Shown here: piece by piece, positions 31,448 through 41,639 of the stretch
Numbering within the stretch: the first letter of the stretch is position 1
Layout: every line of letters starts with the position of its first letter
From: Parietichytrium sp. I65-24A
Lineage: Eukaryota > Sar > Bigyra > Thraustochytrida > Thraustochytriidae
Length of the DNA: 64,000 nt
Direction of reading: 5' to 3'
Assembly: GCA_012862575.1 (NCBI GenBank)
Contig: BLSF01000062.1
Coordinates: 1 to 64,000, forward strand
The notes under the pieces: generated by a model
Told to the model about the DNA's origin: nothing
Seen by the model: the letters and a program-made list of their open reading frames with translations, nothing else
Databases searched by the model: none
Program-made: the position numbers and the translations under genes

Positions 31448-32416
31448 TTACTGAGTTTCCTCGGGCTGTATGAACTCGCCTAATCGACGCTTTGCAACTT
31501 TGAGAACAGAACCCTTCGGTATGGAGCCTAGACTATATGGCCCATAGTCTGTTCGAATGAGGCGATCCACTAACAGTCCGACCTCGAGCAGTGCCTTACG
31601 CACTTCGCGGTTTTTACCTTCACGGACAGAAACCTGAAGCCAGGACCTTGTCAGTACAGCCCCATCTTCTCTATTCTTATGCTGCTCCAAAATCCGTGCT
31701 CTGGCTCGCCTATCCCCCTTTTTCCGTATCAGCTCGTGGCGCACTGGCTTGGTCTCTTCGTGCACGCCAGTGACCATAATAGCCCTGTATTTCCCCGTAC
31801 GGCTCTCCTTCACTTTGATTCCCCTCGCAAGTCTACGCGCAGCGTCTTGGGTAAACTCGCCTTTCCGCACCCGCGCAAGATAGGTCCGTTCAAGTCCATT
31901 TTCTGGTAGCTCCATCTGCCGTGCATATTCGCCGTCCGTCGTGAGAATGATCAGGCCTTCCGACTGGAAGTCCAAGCGCCCAACAGAGATGAGATTCTTC
32001 GGTAGTCCCATGCTTTCCACGCGTTCAAATAGCGTGCGCCTTCCCTCCGGGTCGGAGTATGTGACTAGCTCATTGCGAAGTTTGTAACAGAGAAACACAC
32101 TGTTCTCACCAAGATGCATCCCACCGCTTCCAGGCGAACTCTTCGGCAGCTTAGGCAAAGGCTGCCCATTCACTCGGATGTCGGCGCCTGCAGCGACTCG
32201 AGTCGCCACCGCGGAAACGCACTGGCCATCGACGGTCACTTTGCCTGCCATAATGAGCTCTTCTGCTTTTCTCCTGGAGCAAAACCTCGTCTGCGAGATG
32301 GCCTTGGCTAGCTTGTCATTGTGTGCTTCCGTCGATGAAAACCGAGCGATCAGTCCATTATTGAACACAGTCCTCCGTGCTCCAACCCATTGCGATCTCC
32401 AAAAAAGCGCTTGCAT
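31448..32416 (-). CDS. RsuA/RluB-family pseudouridine synthase, probably organellar
   Basis: A 322-residue rRNA-type pseudouridine synthase. An S4 RNA-binding domain lies at about residues 35-85 (AKAISQTRFCSRRKAEELIM, GKVTVDGQ). The catalytic domain has the family signature ISVGRLDFQSEGLIILTTDG with the catalytic Asp in GRLD, then ERTYLARVRKG, and ends with the usual REGKNREVRKAL and VDRLIRTDYGPYSLGSIPKG. It isomerises a specific uridine in large or small rRNA. The ATG at 32416 is chosen over a TTG at 32479 because it starts MQALFWRSQWVGARRTVFNN, an Arg-rich, acid-free presequence typical of mitochondrial import. Bacterial ancestry is expected for an organellar RluB/RsuA. Which rRNA it modifies cannot be told. 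Confidence 0.9.
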   Translation of the reverse strand: MQALFWRSQWVGARRTVFNNGLIARFSSTEAHNDKLAKAISQTRFCSRRKAEELIMAGKVTVDGQCVSAVATRVAAGADIRVNGQPLPKLPKSSPGSGGMHLGENSVFLCYKLRNELVTYSDPEGRRTLFERVESMGLPKNLISVGRLDFQSEGLIILTTDGEYARQMELPENGLERTYLARVRKGEFTQDAARRLARGIKVKESRTGKYRAIMVTGVHEETKPVRHELIRKKGDRRARARILEQHKNREDGAVLTRSWLQVSVREGKNREVRKALLEVGLLVDRLIRTDYGPYSLGSIPKGSVLKVAKRRLGEFIQPEETQ

Positions 32417-33522
32417 GGTCTTCTCTTTCCTTTTGGAGCTGCGATTATTCCTCTCAGCAGAATACGAAATTTGAATCAATAGCTGGACAGGTCTGCAAAT
32501 ACAGCTTTTCTCTCTGTGAGTTCAAACCGTATGAAAGGAGGAAGCGTCAATGTGGCTTCAAAAATAGCAAAATTTCCGCCTGTTTCCTCTGTCTTGTGTT
32601 CGCAACCACCCACTTTGCCACACAATCTCTTCCTCTTACGGAGCTCCCACACGACACTTTTTCGCAGTGCAGAAATATAACTCCACGGATGCGCAAGCGC
32701 CTCACTGCTTGGATGGTCCTCAGCGTTTACCGAGGACGAAAATCGGTGTCTTTGTGTGCAATTGCAATTCACCGCGGACACCTCTTTCTCTCTCTCTCTC
32801 TGTGCAGGCAGACGGGACAGTTCCTGGAATGTACCCGGAACGGGCGGGCTTGGAACACTTGGTGTTCGTGAACGAAACGAACTATTCGGTGATGACGTCA
32901 TATGTCGTCAGTTATTGTCCGTTCGCGCCGATTACATGTGGTCACAGGACGGCGCGGAAGATGCGGCGCGACATAGCGCAGGTGTTGCGCGTGGAACGAG
33001 GGGAAGGGCAGGCAGATTCATTTAATTTTCGAGTACAATAGCTGATTGATAAAGAGATTGGAATACCGAGCGAAACGGCGATGTGCCAACAACTTGGAAT
33101 TCGTTTGGCAGCCCCGAAAACTAGCTCTTCTTGAAGAGTGGCCTTGGCGATTGCCATTGATTTCCACAGCGATATGCTTGAAATGTTGTTGAAGTGGGTG
33201 CCAATCTAATGCGTGTGTGTGTGTGTGCTTGAGATTATTGAGTGGTCTGCATACTACATGCGGCTCCTCTCAAAATTTCACGTTAGTTGATTCTTTCTGG
33301 GCCGCGCCAGGTCCACAACAATTATCTTTCTAATAAAGAAGGACAAGCGCTGGATGCTGCATTCAACAGGAGGTATAAGACTGTCGTAGTATTCATTTTC
33401 GTGTGTAAAATGCAGCGCCAAGTGTATGGACTCACAAGATAACTCTTCTGAGCAAGCTTGCTGACCTACTGGGGAAAGCGTCTCAAGCACCAGACCCTAT
33501 TTGAGCTCACCAGTCAAGGACA
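32417..33522. other. intergenic spacer between divergent genes
   Basis: No gene supported. It holds a CT run near 32791-32808, an 18-bp GT run (33211-33228), and the promoters of the divergent pseudouridine synthase and alveolin-like genes. ORFs at 32667-33041 and on the opposite strand have no recognisable motif. Confidence 0.5.
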
Positions 33523-35262
33523 ATGTGCGGTGGACACTCCGGGTGTGGACATCATGGCGGCGGGGGTAAAGCAGGTGAATTGCCAAGCCGGCCTTCAAGC
33601 GCGCGCAGCTCGAAGATTCCTGTATCCGGGGAGCCATTCTATCCTGCCGGGGCGCTTTACAAAGCAGGCCCACTCAATGTGAAAGGATCCGCAACACCAG
33701 GTGACGGGAAACGTTGGGTTTCAAAAGCGCGTGGCGAGGCCGTGGAGCAGGGAGTTCCGCAGTACGAGCTTTGCCCTCGAGAGGAAGAGTGCGCCGAGCA
33801 TTATGTAGAGGATCCGCTCAGCAAGTTCCAGCCAATTCTCGCCGTCTCTCTGGGTATGATGTCTGAGGAGATTCGTGCGATCTTGCAGTATTTAGATGGC
33901 GATAGCGCAAGTGATCCAAGTGACTACGTTCAGCGAGCTCTTTCAAAGTACTGGAGCAGACTTTCAAAACTGGGGTCCAAAAAGGTTCGCTCGAAGATCT
34001 CAGGCTTTAAAACGTTCCGGGCAAGAATAGCTCGCATGCAACAAACTGCAAACCTCGACCAGCCAGTTGCAAAGTTCATGGACCATCGTACAACAAATGC
34101 GAGGCGAAGGGAACTCGGGACATGTGATCATCACGACGAGTGTATGTGCACAATCTGCCACGAGTTCGGCCCGAAAAAATACCATTGCCACGGATATGAT
34201 ATTCGAGACGAAGAACCAGATGAGCCCATTGTCAAACCAGATGACCCCATTGTCAAACCAGATGACCCCATTGTCAAACCAGATGACCCCATTGTTGGCC
34301 CCATTGTTGGCCCAAAACCAGGACCAATCATGCCAGACGAAGAACCGTGTCAGCCCGAAATATATCGTCCACCACCCGGTATCAAAGTCATTGAAGTAGT
34401 CGAGGAAAAGCCTCCTGAGATCCATGTCGTGGAAAGAGTCGTGGAAAGGCCCCCTGAGATCCGTGTCGTGGAAAGAGTTGTGGAAAGGCCGCCAGAGGTC
34501 CATGTTGTGGAAAGAGTCGTGCAGAGGCCGCCAGAAATCCATGTCGTGGAAAGAGTCGTGCAGAGGCCGCCTGAAATCCATGTCGTGGAAAGAGTCGTGC
34601 AGAGGCCGCCCCAGATATGTTTTGTCGAAAGGGTCGTGAGGCCACCGCCACAGGTATGCGTTGTGGAAAGGGTTGTTGAGCATCCTTGTCAGCGTGTCAT
34701 GGTGCAGAGCGTCCCGGGACATTGTCAGATAGTTTCTGCCGAGTGGTTCTGGAGGAGAGATATCTATACTACAGATTGCTTCTCGGACCTCATTTTCCGC
34801 CTGCATCGTAGTCCAACGATGGTGATTGGGGTGCGAGAAATTGATGTGTACCGTGAGGTTGAAAGCGTTCGTCGCATCCGAAACATTTTCTCGGATATGA
34901 TTGTCACGAACCAGCTCTCCGTACCGATTCTTTTGAGAAAAATCCAGGGCCTTCAAGTGCGCCAGTGTGATCATTATATTTCTTCGTACGGCCAGTTTAT
35001 CAGACTTCTCAATTTTCAAGATTACCCCGTGAACAGAGCTGCTTTCGAAGCAATCTGCGCCCTTCAAGGGCACGTGAACACCTTGGGAATACTTTCTGGA
35101 CTCGTCGCCGTCCAGCAGTCGTCTTGGCAAGGTGCTTTACAGCACCTTTACCCAGTGCTCACGCTGAACGACCGACCTGGGCTTTGCAGAACAAATGCGA
35201 CATGCCTGCTTCAGGGCCTTGGAATGAGTGGGTTACTTTTTTCTCAAAATTCAATCTTTTGA
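33523..35262 (+). CDS. alveolin-like repeat protein
   Basis: A 579-residue intronless protein. The N-terminus is Cys/Gly/His-rich (MCGGHSGCGHHGGGGKAG), with cysteines near residue 1 that could be palmitoylated. A charged, helical middle region with Cys/His pairs (TCDHHDECMCTICHEFGPKKYHCHG) precedes four 7-residue PDDPIVK units. Residues 297-387 are seven 12-14-residue units of the type PPEIHVVERVVER. This valine/acid/basic periodicity closely resembles the EKIVEVP-type repeats of alveolins, the structural proteins of subpellicular membranes in alveolates. The C-terminal 180 residues (QSVPGHCQIV onward) form a globular region I do not recognise. Membrane-cytoskeleton function is inferred from repeat resemblance only. 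The start is the first ATG. A long minus-strand ORF over the repeats is their antisense shadow. Stops are 150 bp from the convergent SUMT gene. Confidence 0.75.
   Translation: MCGGHSGCGHHGGGGKAGELPSRPSSARSSKIPVSGEPFYPAGALYKAGPLNVKGSATPGDGKRWVSKARGEAVEQGVPQYELCPREEECAEHYVEDPLSKFQPILAVSLGMMSEEIRAILQYLDGDSASDPSDYVQRALSKYWSRLSKLGSKKVRSKISGFKTFRARIARMQQTANLDQPVAKFMDHRTTNARRRELGTCDHHDECMCTICHEFGPKKYHCHGYDIRDEEPDEPIVKPDDPIVKPDDPIVKPDDPIVGPIVGPKPGPIMPDEEPCQPEIYRPPPGIKVIEVVEEKPPEIHVVERVVERPPEIRVVERVVERPPEVHVVERVVQRPPEIHVVERVVQRPPEIHVVERVVQRPPQICFVERVVRPPPQVCVVERVVEHPCQRVMVQSVPGHCQIVSAEWFWRRDIYTTDCFSDLIFRLHRSPTMVIGVREIDVYREVESVRRIRNIFSDMIVTNQLSVPILLRKIQGLQVRQCDHYISSYGQFIRLLNFQDYPVNRAAFEAICALQGHVNTLGILSGLVAVQQSSWQGALQHLYPVLTLNDRPGLCRTNATCLLQGLGMSGLLFSQNSIF
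34216..34299 (+). repeat. 21-bp coding tandem repeat (PDDPIVK x4)
   Basis: Four near-identical 21-bp units encode PDEPIVK, PDDPIVK, PDDPIVK and PDDPIVG. High DNA identity suggests recent unit expansion within the gene. Confidence 0.95.
34411..34683 (+). repeat. 39-bp coding tandem repeat (PPEIHVVERVVER x7)
   Basis: Seven units, five of 39 bp and two of slightly different length, encode the alveolin-like block. Units 1-5 are nearly identical in DNA; units 6 and 7 are more diverged (PPQICFVERVVR, PPPQVCVVERVVEH). Confidence 0.95.
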
Positions 35263-35412
35263 GGATCGTGCAATCCAAATCAAATTCTTCATGTACATTT
35301 TCACTTCAAAAAAAAAAAGAGTTTACTCAAAATAGATTGTGAAGGTTATTTTTAGACATGACAATAGGTTTTTGGTATACACACAAGATAGGCAATACAA
35401 GGACTGGTTTGT

Positions 35413-36372
35413 TTAGAATATTGAAGGAATGCTTTCCCCTGCGAAAAACCTCGCGCTGCCAAGGCCATACTGGTACTCAGACTGATGCGAGTCGTTTGTC
35501 AAGGCGTCCGCCGCTCGCCCAATGATGATCGTGGCCGGGGATTGTACGCCCTGTTTCAAACATTCTTGTGCAATAGTCTCCACAGTTCCGCGCACGAGCC
35601 TCTGCTTTCTGCTCGTCGCCTTTTCAACAACCGCGACAGCGGTAGACTTTGGGTAGCCGATTTGCGGCTCTTGCAGCTTGTTCATTAGAGTGTCCATCCT
35701 TCCAACAGACATCAAATACACCGTTGTGCGACCAGCATAATATGGAGGAACTTCTGCAGGAATCGTATCGTTCATACCATGCCCGGTGGCGATCAACAGC
35801 TGATCTGCGACGCCCCTCGTGGTCACCGCTACACCGGCAGCCAAGGGAGCGGACAAACTGCTAGAGATGCCAGGAATGACATCCACGGCAAAACCGGCCC
35901 TCCGGAACACCTGAATCTCCTCTGCGCCACGCCCATACAAGAAAGGGTCTCCTCCCTTCAGGCGCACGACATCGAGCCCTGACTTTAGCGCCTCCAGCGT
36001 CCAGTCGTGAAGCTCGTCCTGTGCCTTGTTTGCGCAGCCTTTAAACTTCCTGGACATGATCAATTTCCCGCGTACGAGCCCCAGCGTCTCTGCCTCCACC
36101 AACCGATCTGCAATCACAATATCCGCCTCCTGGATCGCGCGTTTCGCTGCCAATGTCAGCAACGATGGGTCCCCTGGCCCAGCGCCGACGAGTCTGCACC
36201 TGCCAGTTTTGCTGGGCGCCTTCCCAGCAAGGACCATGCCCAGCCTCACATATCTTTTCGCTACGCTGGACCCGCGCACGATCCATCCGGACCTCTCAAA
36301 CAGGACTCCGACCACGAACGCCAGCGCAATCGAGCACACCAGCAGCGCCCTGTCCAGCATGCACGCGTCCAT
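35413..36372 (-). CDS. uroporphyrinogen-III C-methyltransferase (SUMT), membrane-anchored
   Basis: A 319-residue enzyme of the CobA/Met1/UPM1 group that adds two methyls from SAM to uroporphyrinogen III, giving precorrin-2 for siroheme, the cofactor of sulfite and nitrite reductases. The methylase domain begins at about residue 60, with the SAM-binding LVGAGPGDPSLLTLAAKRAI. It carries VVRLKGGDPFLYGRGAEE, PGISSSLSAPLAAGVAVTTR and the IATGHG motif; the C-terminal AVVEKATSRKQRLVRGT and ATIIIGR are also standard. Before it lies a strongly hydrophobic segment (LDRALLVCSIALAFVVGVLF, about residues 7-26), not usual in bacterial or fungal SUMT, suggesting a membrane anchor or part of an organelle-targeting leader. 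The start is the ATG at 36372 (an upstream GTG is in frame). It is a single-domain enzyme, not the CysG fusion. Confidence 0.92.
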   Translation of the reverse strand: MDACMLDRALLVCSIALAFVVGVLFERSGWIVRGSSVAKRYVRLGMVLAGKAPSKTGRCRLVGAGPGDPSLLTLAAKRAIQEADIVIADRLVEAETLGLVRGKLIMSRKFKGCANKAQDELHDWTLEALKSGLDVVRLKGGDPFLYGRGAEEIQVFRRAGFAVDVIPGISSSLSAPLAAGVAVTTRGVADQLLIATGHGMNDTIPAEVPPYYAGRTTVYLMSVGRMDTLMNKLQEPQIGYPKSTAVAVVEKATSRKQRLVRGTVETIAQECLKQGVQSPATIIIGRAADALTNDSHQSEYQYGLGSARFFAGESIPSIF

Positions 36373-39300
36373 CTTCTCCGGATCTGCTGTCTTCTTTCGC
36401 ACTTTCGCACTTTCCGCTCCTTGCTCAGGCTCCCGTCAGAGTATTTATTATGAACTTTCCACAGCCCTCGACGCACAAGCCCTGCGAATGATCCGATCTG
36501 CTCCTCTGCCAAATCTGCCTTTCTTTCCCGTTTCCCCTTTCACGTTTCCCCTTTGGGAACTGGCGAGCCTCTGCTGTCGCTCTTTCAAACTCTCTTTGTC
36601 TCTTTGTCTTTTTGTCTCTTTCAACTTTTTTTCAACTCTTTCAACTTTCAATTGGCTGTGAGTTATCTCATCTCAGATGTTGTATTGTAATAGTTGATGA
36701 TAGTTGTGATGATGTGATGTTGTGGTGTTGTGTGACGTTACGCCCTGCTACTCGATGCTAGTATGATGTTGTCAAATGGGGAGGCGGGCTACAGTTTTCT
36801 CCAATCCCTGCGCTACTGATGTCTTAATGAATGCATTATCACAGTGCTTGATGCAAGGTAGGGACCGGGGGGTAGGCGCTGGTAGATTTGGTCTAGCGTG
36901 ATGTTTACTTGCTCGTGTGGTGGTGATGATGTTCATCATCAGGCGAGGTCGTCAGGAGTCTTAGCTCGACGGACACGGAGAAACATGGAATTTCATTTCG
37001 CCGGTAGATGGTGTGTATTGCAATGTAGGAAAAGAATCACCCTGACTCGAATGTTGTGCCGAGAGGCGGGGAATCTTCTGTAGTTGTAAAGAAAAGGTTC
37101 TAGGAACTTTATTAGTGAAAGCTCTGACGAGACTGACGAGGTTGGCTCAGAAATTTGGGAGGCGCCTTCAAGTCTTTGAAAGCACCTCTACTTCTTCTGT
37201 TATGTAATTGATAGAGGCCTCGGACATCGCAGAATGGCAACGTTGGTGACCCTGCCTCAGACTGGCGAGAGACGAGTTTTGCTTTGGGAAGCAAGAGGAT
37301 CTACAGAATCTGGATGGCTTGACAGGAATAAACTCCCAATAGCTGTCGCCTTTTTGTTGGGTAATTTTACAGAATCAGATCAATGATTGACAGCACGGTA
37401 ACGGTAGTAACGGTGGTGATGTGTGCGTCACGTTTCCCCGGAGTCCCCGGAAGTTTCGGGAAATCGGGGATTTTCCGTCGAAGGGAGTCGCCGGATTGGT
37501 CGGATTGGTACTTATTTAGGTTAAAGCGTCAGTAGTATAGTTCCTGCGTGGTGTTAGCACGGGGAAATTCATCAAAAGGCCGCCGCCTCCCGGAATCGTC
37601 ATCATTGAGTGAACTACGCTCGTAGTCTAACACTATAGTATTCTGGTCTTCTAACGTTCGCACGACTTTGGCGAGCATATTTGGGGATGAGATGCAGCAC
37701 TTTCGCTCTTACAGAAGCTGGAGCGAATGCCAATGGTCAATCAAAAATTGCTCAGGTCGAGAGGTTGAGAAGATGGAGTCTGGCCTCAGAGAATAAATAA
37801 CCAACCGATGTCTTACACATCGTTTACAGTTAATATAAATTTGTTTTTAGCTCGAGCATGTGAATATTCGAGCTTCCTTCTTGCTCTCGTCCAGTACATT
37901 CGGCATGACCGGTTCAAGTTCTGAAGATGATCTGATTCTGAAAAAATGCAAAGTTTGCGGAAGTTGCTCCATATGAGGGCCGTTTTGCGCAGGCCTTGGA
38001 GCGCTCGCGGTGTCACCACAGAGAGGCTTCGGTTCCTCACGGCGTCGCCGGTCGTGTCCGTCCTCCACCTTCACCAACCTTGAGAGTTTTTATAGTGGAA
38101 CTGAAACGGATAGTGAGCCTTGCTCCAAGGTATAAACAGCATGAATTCCTTTGATGAGCCGAGGTGCAGAGAGCAGCCTGCTCTTGTGCATTCATTTCGC
38201 GCATTCATTCTCTTCCGTGCTCAGACAACACGTGCCCAGCTGAGCACTGGAGCAGCAGCGTATACATTTTTGACGCTTTATGAAGCCTCAGCACTTGGCG
38301 CCATACGTGAGACACACATGAATTTACCAACTAGCTTTTGGGATGAAAGAGGAAACAAAGGTGCTTCTCTTCATGGTTCTTCGTGGGACTTGCTGGTACT
38401 CAGATGTACTCAGTACTCGTGCATCCATCACTCACAGTCAAGTGGAAGCAGCAGTCCCGACTCGTGCGATACTTGGCGCGAAGGCGAGGCACGCAGAAGG
38501 GCTCGTGGTGAGACAGAATTTTACGTCGCGGGATGGATCATCAGTCAACAGAAATATGGTCAGGAGTCTCCTGAAGGTGTTGCCGACCTTCGCTCTGAGC
38601 ATGAAGTCAAGAATAAACAGCTTCGCTGACCTTGACATCTGCCGCGAGTAGGTCTACGCGATGGAAAACATGCTGGCAAACGGAACCTGTGTTTCTGGCA
38701 GGAGCTGGTTCTGACTGCAAGAGTCCGATACGGTTCCATCTCATCACTACCCTGGAATGCCAGGATGTCAGGCGCCATGGAGTTGATGTGCTGGAAGCTC
38801 TCCTCCCTTCCAATTCTCATTGCAAGCAGGTGATACATTAAAAGAAGAAAGATGGGCTTGAGTTGGTCAACGGCGACGAAGGGGATGCTACACAGACGGG
38901 GTGAGTCGTGTACTCATGCCAAGATCGTGAAAACAGCGTGATGCAATGGGGGGCTTCGCGGGCTTCTTAAGATGGTACACATTCGAGCGAGCGTCCCGAG
39001 TGGTTCGCAACGGTCCAGCTTCCCTAAAGGTGTGCGAGCTGCTTGAAGAACCCTCCTCTTGTGGAACGACCCCCCTTCAGACCAGCCAACGTCGACTGGA
39101 CAGGGGACAAATGGGCTCGGCACCGAAAAGCGCATTTTCATGTGTCAAGCATTGGAGCAACTTATGAGGACGGCAAGGTGACGAAAGCTTGAAGATTAGC
39201 CCCTTGATGGGATGGGACTGGAAAGACCGTTCAACAAGTATTTCGAACCTGATGCAGCGATACCCTGCTGCTCGCAAACGTGTGGATTGGGTTTCTATTC

Positions 39301-41639
39301 ACAGCCCTTTCTGGCGACCGCAAGTGGAATTGATCCGATCAATCCTCACCCGCACTCGCCGGGGAGGGGGAGCGGGGCAACGACTTTGTGCCGATTGGCA
39401 CCAATTGGAGTGGCTCAAACGAGCCTGTCGAATCACATCACCCTGTAGCGATCTTCGAGGCCAGGAAACCCAAAGACATCCAGCCGAGGAAGGTTTGTCA
39501 AGCGAGGGAATCTGAACCTAATGGCGCGTAATTGCCTGGTCACTGCAAGAAGTTCAACGAAAGAGAAAACCAATCCAAGTTCTTCAGAATGCCTTGAAGG
39601 GCATCGAAGAAGAGGAATCTTCCTAATCGAGAACTTCAAGTCTAAAGTGCACAAATCATTTGCCGAAGACTGTCACGGCAGGGAACACAGCTACGAAGCT
39701 TGCCCAGCTTTCCTCACCCCAGTAGGGCACGGATACCACTCCTCACTGTCGTTCGCTTCCGCTGAGCTTTCGTCGTCTCTGCATGTCTCTGCTTCCGTTC
39801 GTTTCGGTATCCGCCATCAAGAACGGTTTGCGCGCTGAGATCCGCCATGAATTTTCTCATGGCGCTGAAGACCTTCCAAAAATAAAACCAAACTGAAGGA
39901 TAAGTGCACGCTTACACTGTCAAACTTTTTCTTTTTCGTTGCGGATCTTCAATCGAGCAATCCATCTCTGGATCTTTCGAGCACGAGCAGGTCGACTTCG
40001 TCCAGAGCCCTTCCCTTTGGCTCGACTTGCCTCATCCGCGTTCTCGGCCCTTCACTGACTAGGGAACCAAAATGCGAGCCAGAGAGTTTAGAGATGTTTC
40101 TAAGAGAGCCAAGAGAGTGGGTTTACGACTGGGAAAAAGTTGCCTACGATCGACCGACGGGGAACAACACCGCCACCAAACATCACCAAACGTTGGGTGC
40201 GGCAGCTTCGCAGAGCAACTTTTGCGATTCAACATTTTCTCGGCTTTGTTCTCTCTCTCTCCATCATGATCTGAGCGAGGTTACTCGACTTGGTGAGTCT
40301 TAGTGATCGCCGACTTTGCTTTCCGTCTAAATTCTTCTTAGTAGAGTCTATGTACCGGTTCAGACTAGCGAGTTGGTGAACGAAGGAAAGTGCCACGCGC
40401 TCAAAACGTGTGATGAAATGTGATGAATGAGATGAATTGGATCGATCGAGATCGAGATATGACGTATGATGTGATAACTTACGGACTGGTATGAAGATGT
40501 TGGAGATGGTCGAGATGTCTCCTGTCTCAGCCAGCCAAGCACTAATCTTTTTGTTTCCACCTCAGCCCGCAGCAGCAAATAACTAGCTCGCTGAATTGCG
40601 TGCGACCAACGTGAACGCATCGAGATCCTGAGAGCAATCTCCAACGTTTGCAAGTTTGCAAGTTTGGATGTTTGATAAGTTTGATTGTTTTCATGGATCT
40701 CCAGCGTGAGAGTGGGACCATGTGAGAGAGCAATGCGCAGAGCGCAAAGCGCTTGAGCACCCAAGAGGTGCGGTGCACACACATTTGGCCTCACACGCAT
40801 GCTACTGCTGCAGTGGGTTTGCTCATGCTCCTTGAACTCCTTGACCATCGTAATGATCTAGGTGGGAATCTGTGTTCACAGTCAGTTCAGTTCAGTTCAG
40901 TCCTGACAGTGAGTTGAGGAGGAGCGAGCCACAAGATGAAAGCGTCAACGTTTCGGCGTGCGGGGCAATGGAGTATTTCACAAATTCTCGGACCCCAAAG
41001 TTACACAAAGCCGAGAACCGTGAGTGTCTGTGCGATTCGTATGATTGATTGTGGATGGTGAGATCACGCTAAACGTCGTTGTGCCGTTCTCTGGAGCGGT
41101 TCGGAAATTCTGTGGGCCTTCAGCTTTTCCGCTCGCTTATGAGAGATTTCAAAGCACTCCATAGGCGATGAGCTCTCAAGGCAAGTCGATCCCCAAGAGC
41201 GGCAGGCATACTTGTCACTTGTCAAAGAATTCCCAAGCACAGCGTGAACTTTCGCAGCACGTCGCTCAAGAACATTGTGTGGAGCGACAAAGAGAAACGC
41301 GGAGAGAGAGAGAGTTTGCAGAGTGCAGAGTCAGAGTGCAGAGTGCACCCATCTGTCTTGGGTGCTATTGCCAGTCACTGGAAATAATTAGCTCTTACTT
41401 GACTTCCTCTCAAGACGCACTCACTCACTCACTCACCCCAACCTAGAGCTGGTACAGATACTGATACTGTATGCCGGTCAGCGTGGGTAGGTCTAATAGT
41501 TTGTTGGCAGGGTTGACCGTGGGATTGACGGGATGAACTAGATGTAATGGAAGAGGAATTGCAGAGGCCAATTGGAAAGCGTTGGATCTGGACATTTCGT
41601 CAATCGTCGCACTGCGTTGCGAAGAATCGGACGAGCAAG
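36373..41639. other. gene-poor region, 5.3 kb
   Basis: This is the longest stretch without a supportable gene. ORFs up to 169 residues occur (for example 38120-38629, 39189-39515, 39521-39838), but none shows a recognisable domain and several overlap each other. Between about 39060 and 39530 one plus-strand frame contains protein-like pieces (FRPANVDWTGDKWARHR, VTKA; NDFVPIGTNWSGSNEP) interrupted by stops, which might be a decayed gene. About 36675-36740 is GT-rich on the plus strand, and a GTACTCAGTAC element occurs near 38406. No reverse transcriptase, integrase or transposase motif was seen. Confidence 0.45.
41318..41347. repeat. heptamer tandem repeat (GCAGAGT)n
   Basis: Three GCAGAGT units plus one six-base variant CAGAGT, followed by a partial GCA; it directly follows a short GA run. 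It lies about 300 bp upstream of the second PqiA-like gene's start. Confidence 0.85.

Noticed and set aside
34000-35130. 376-residue minus-strand ORF over the alveolin-like gene
   Set aside because: Its repeats (FHDMDLRRPLHDSFHDMD-type) are the reverse complement of the plus-strand repeats; no independent support.
38120-39838. possible transposon or retroelement in the gene-poor block
   Set aside because: No reverse transcriptase, integrase, protease or transposase motif, no terminal repeats and no target duplication found by eye.
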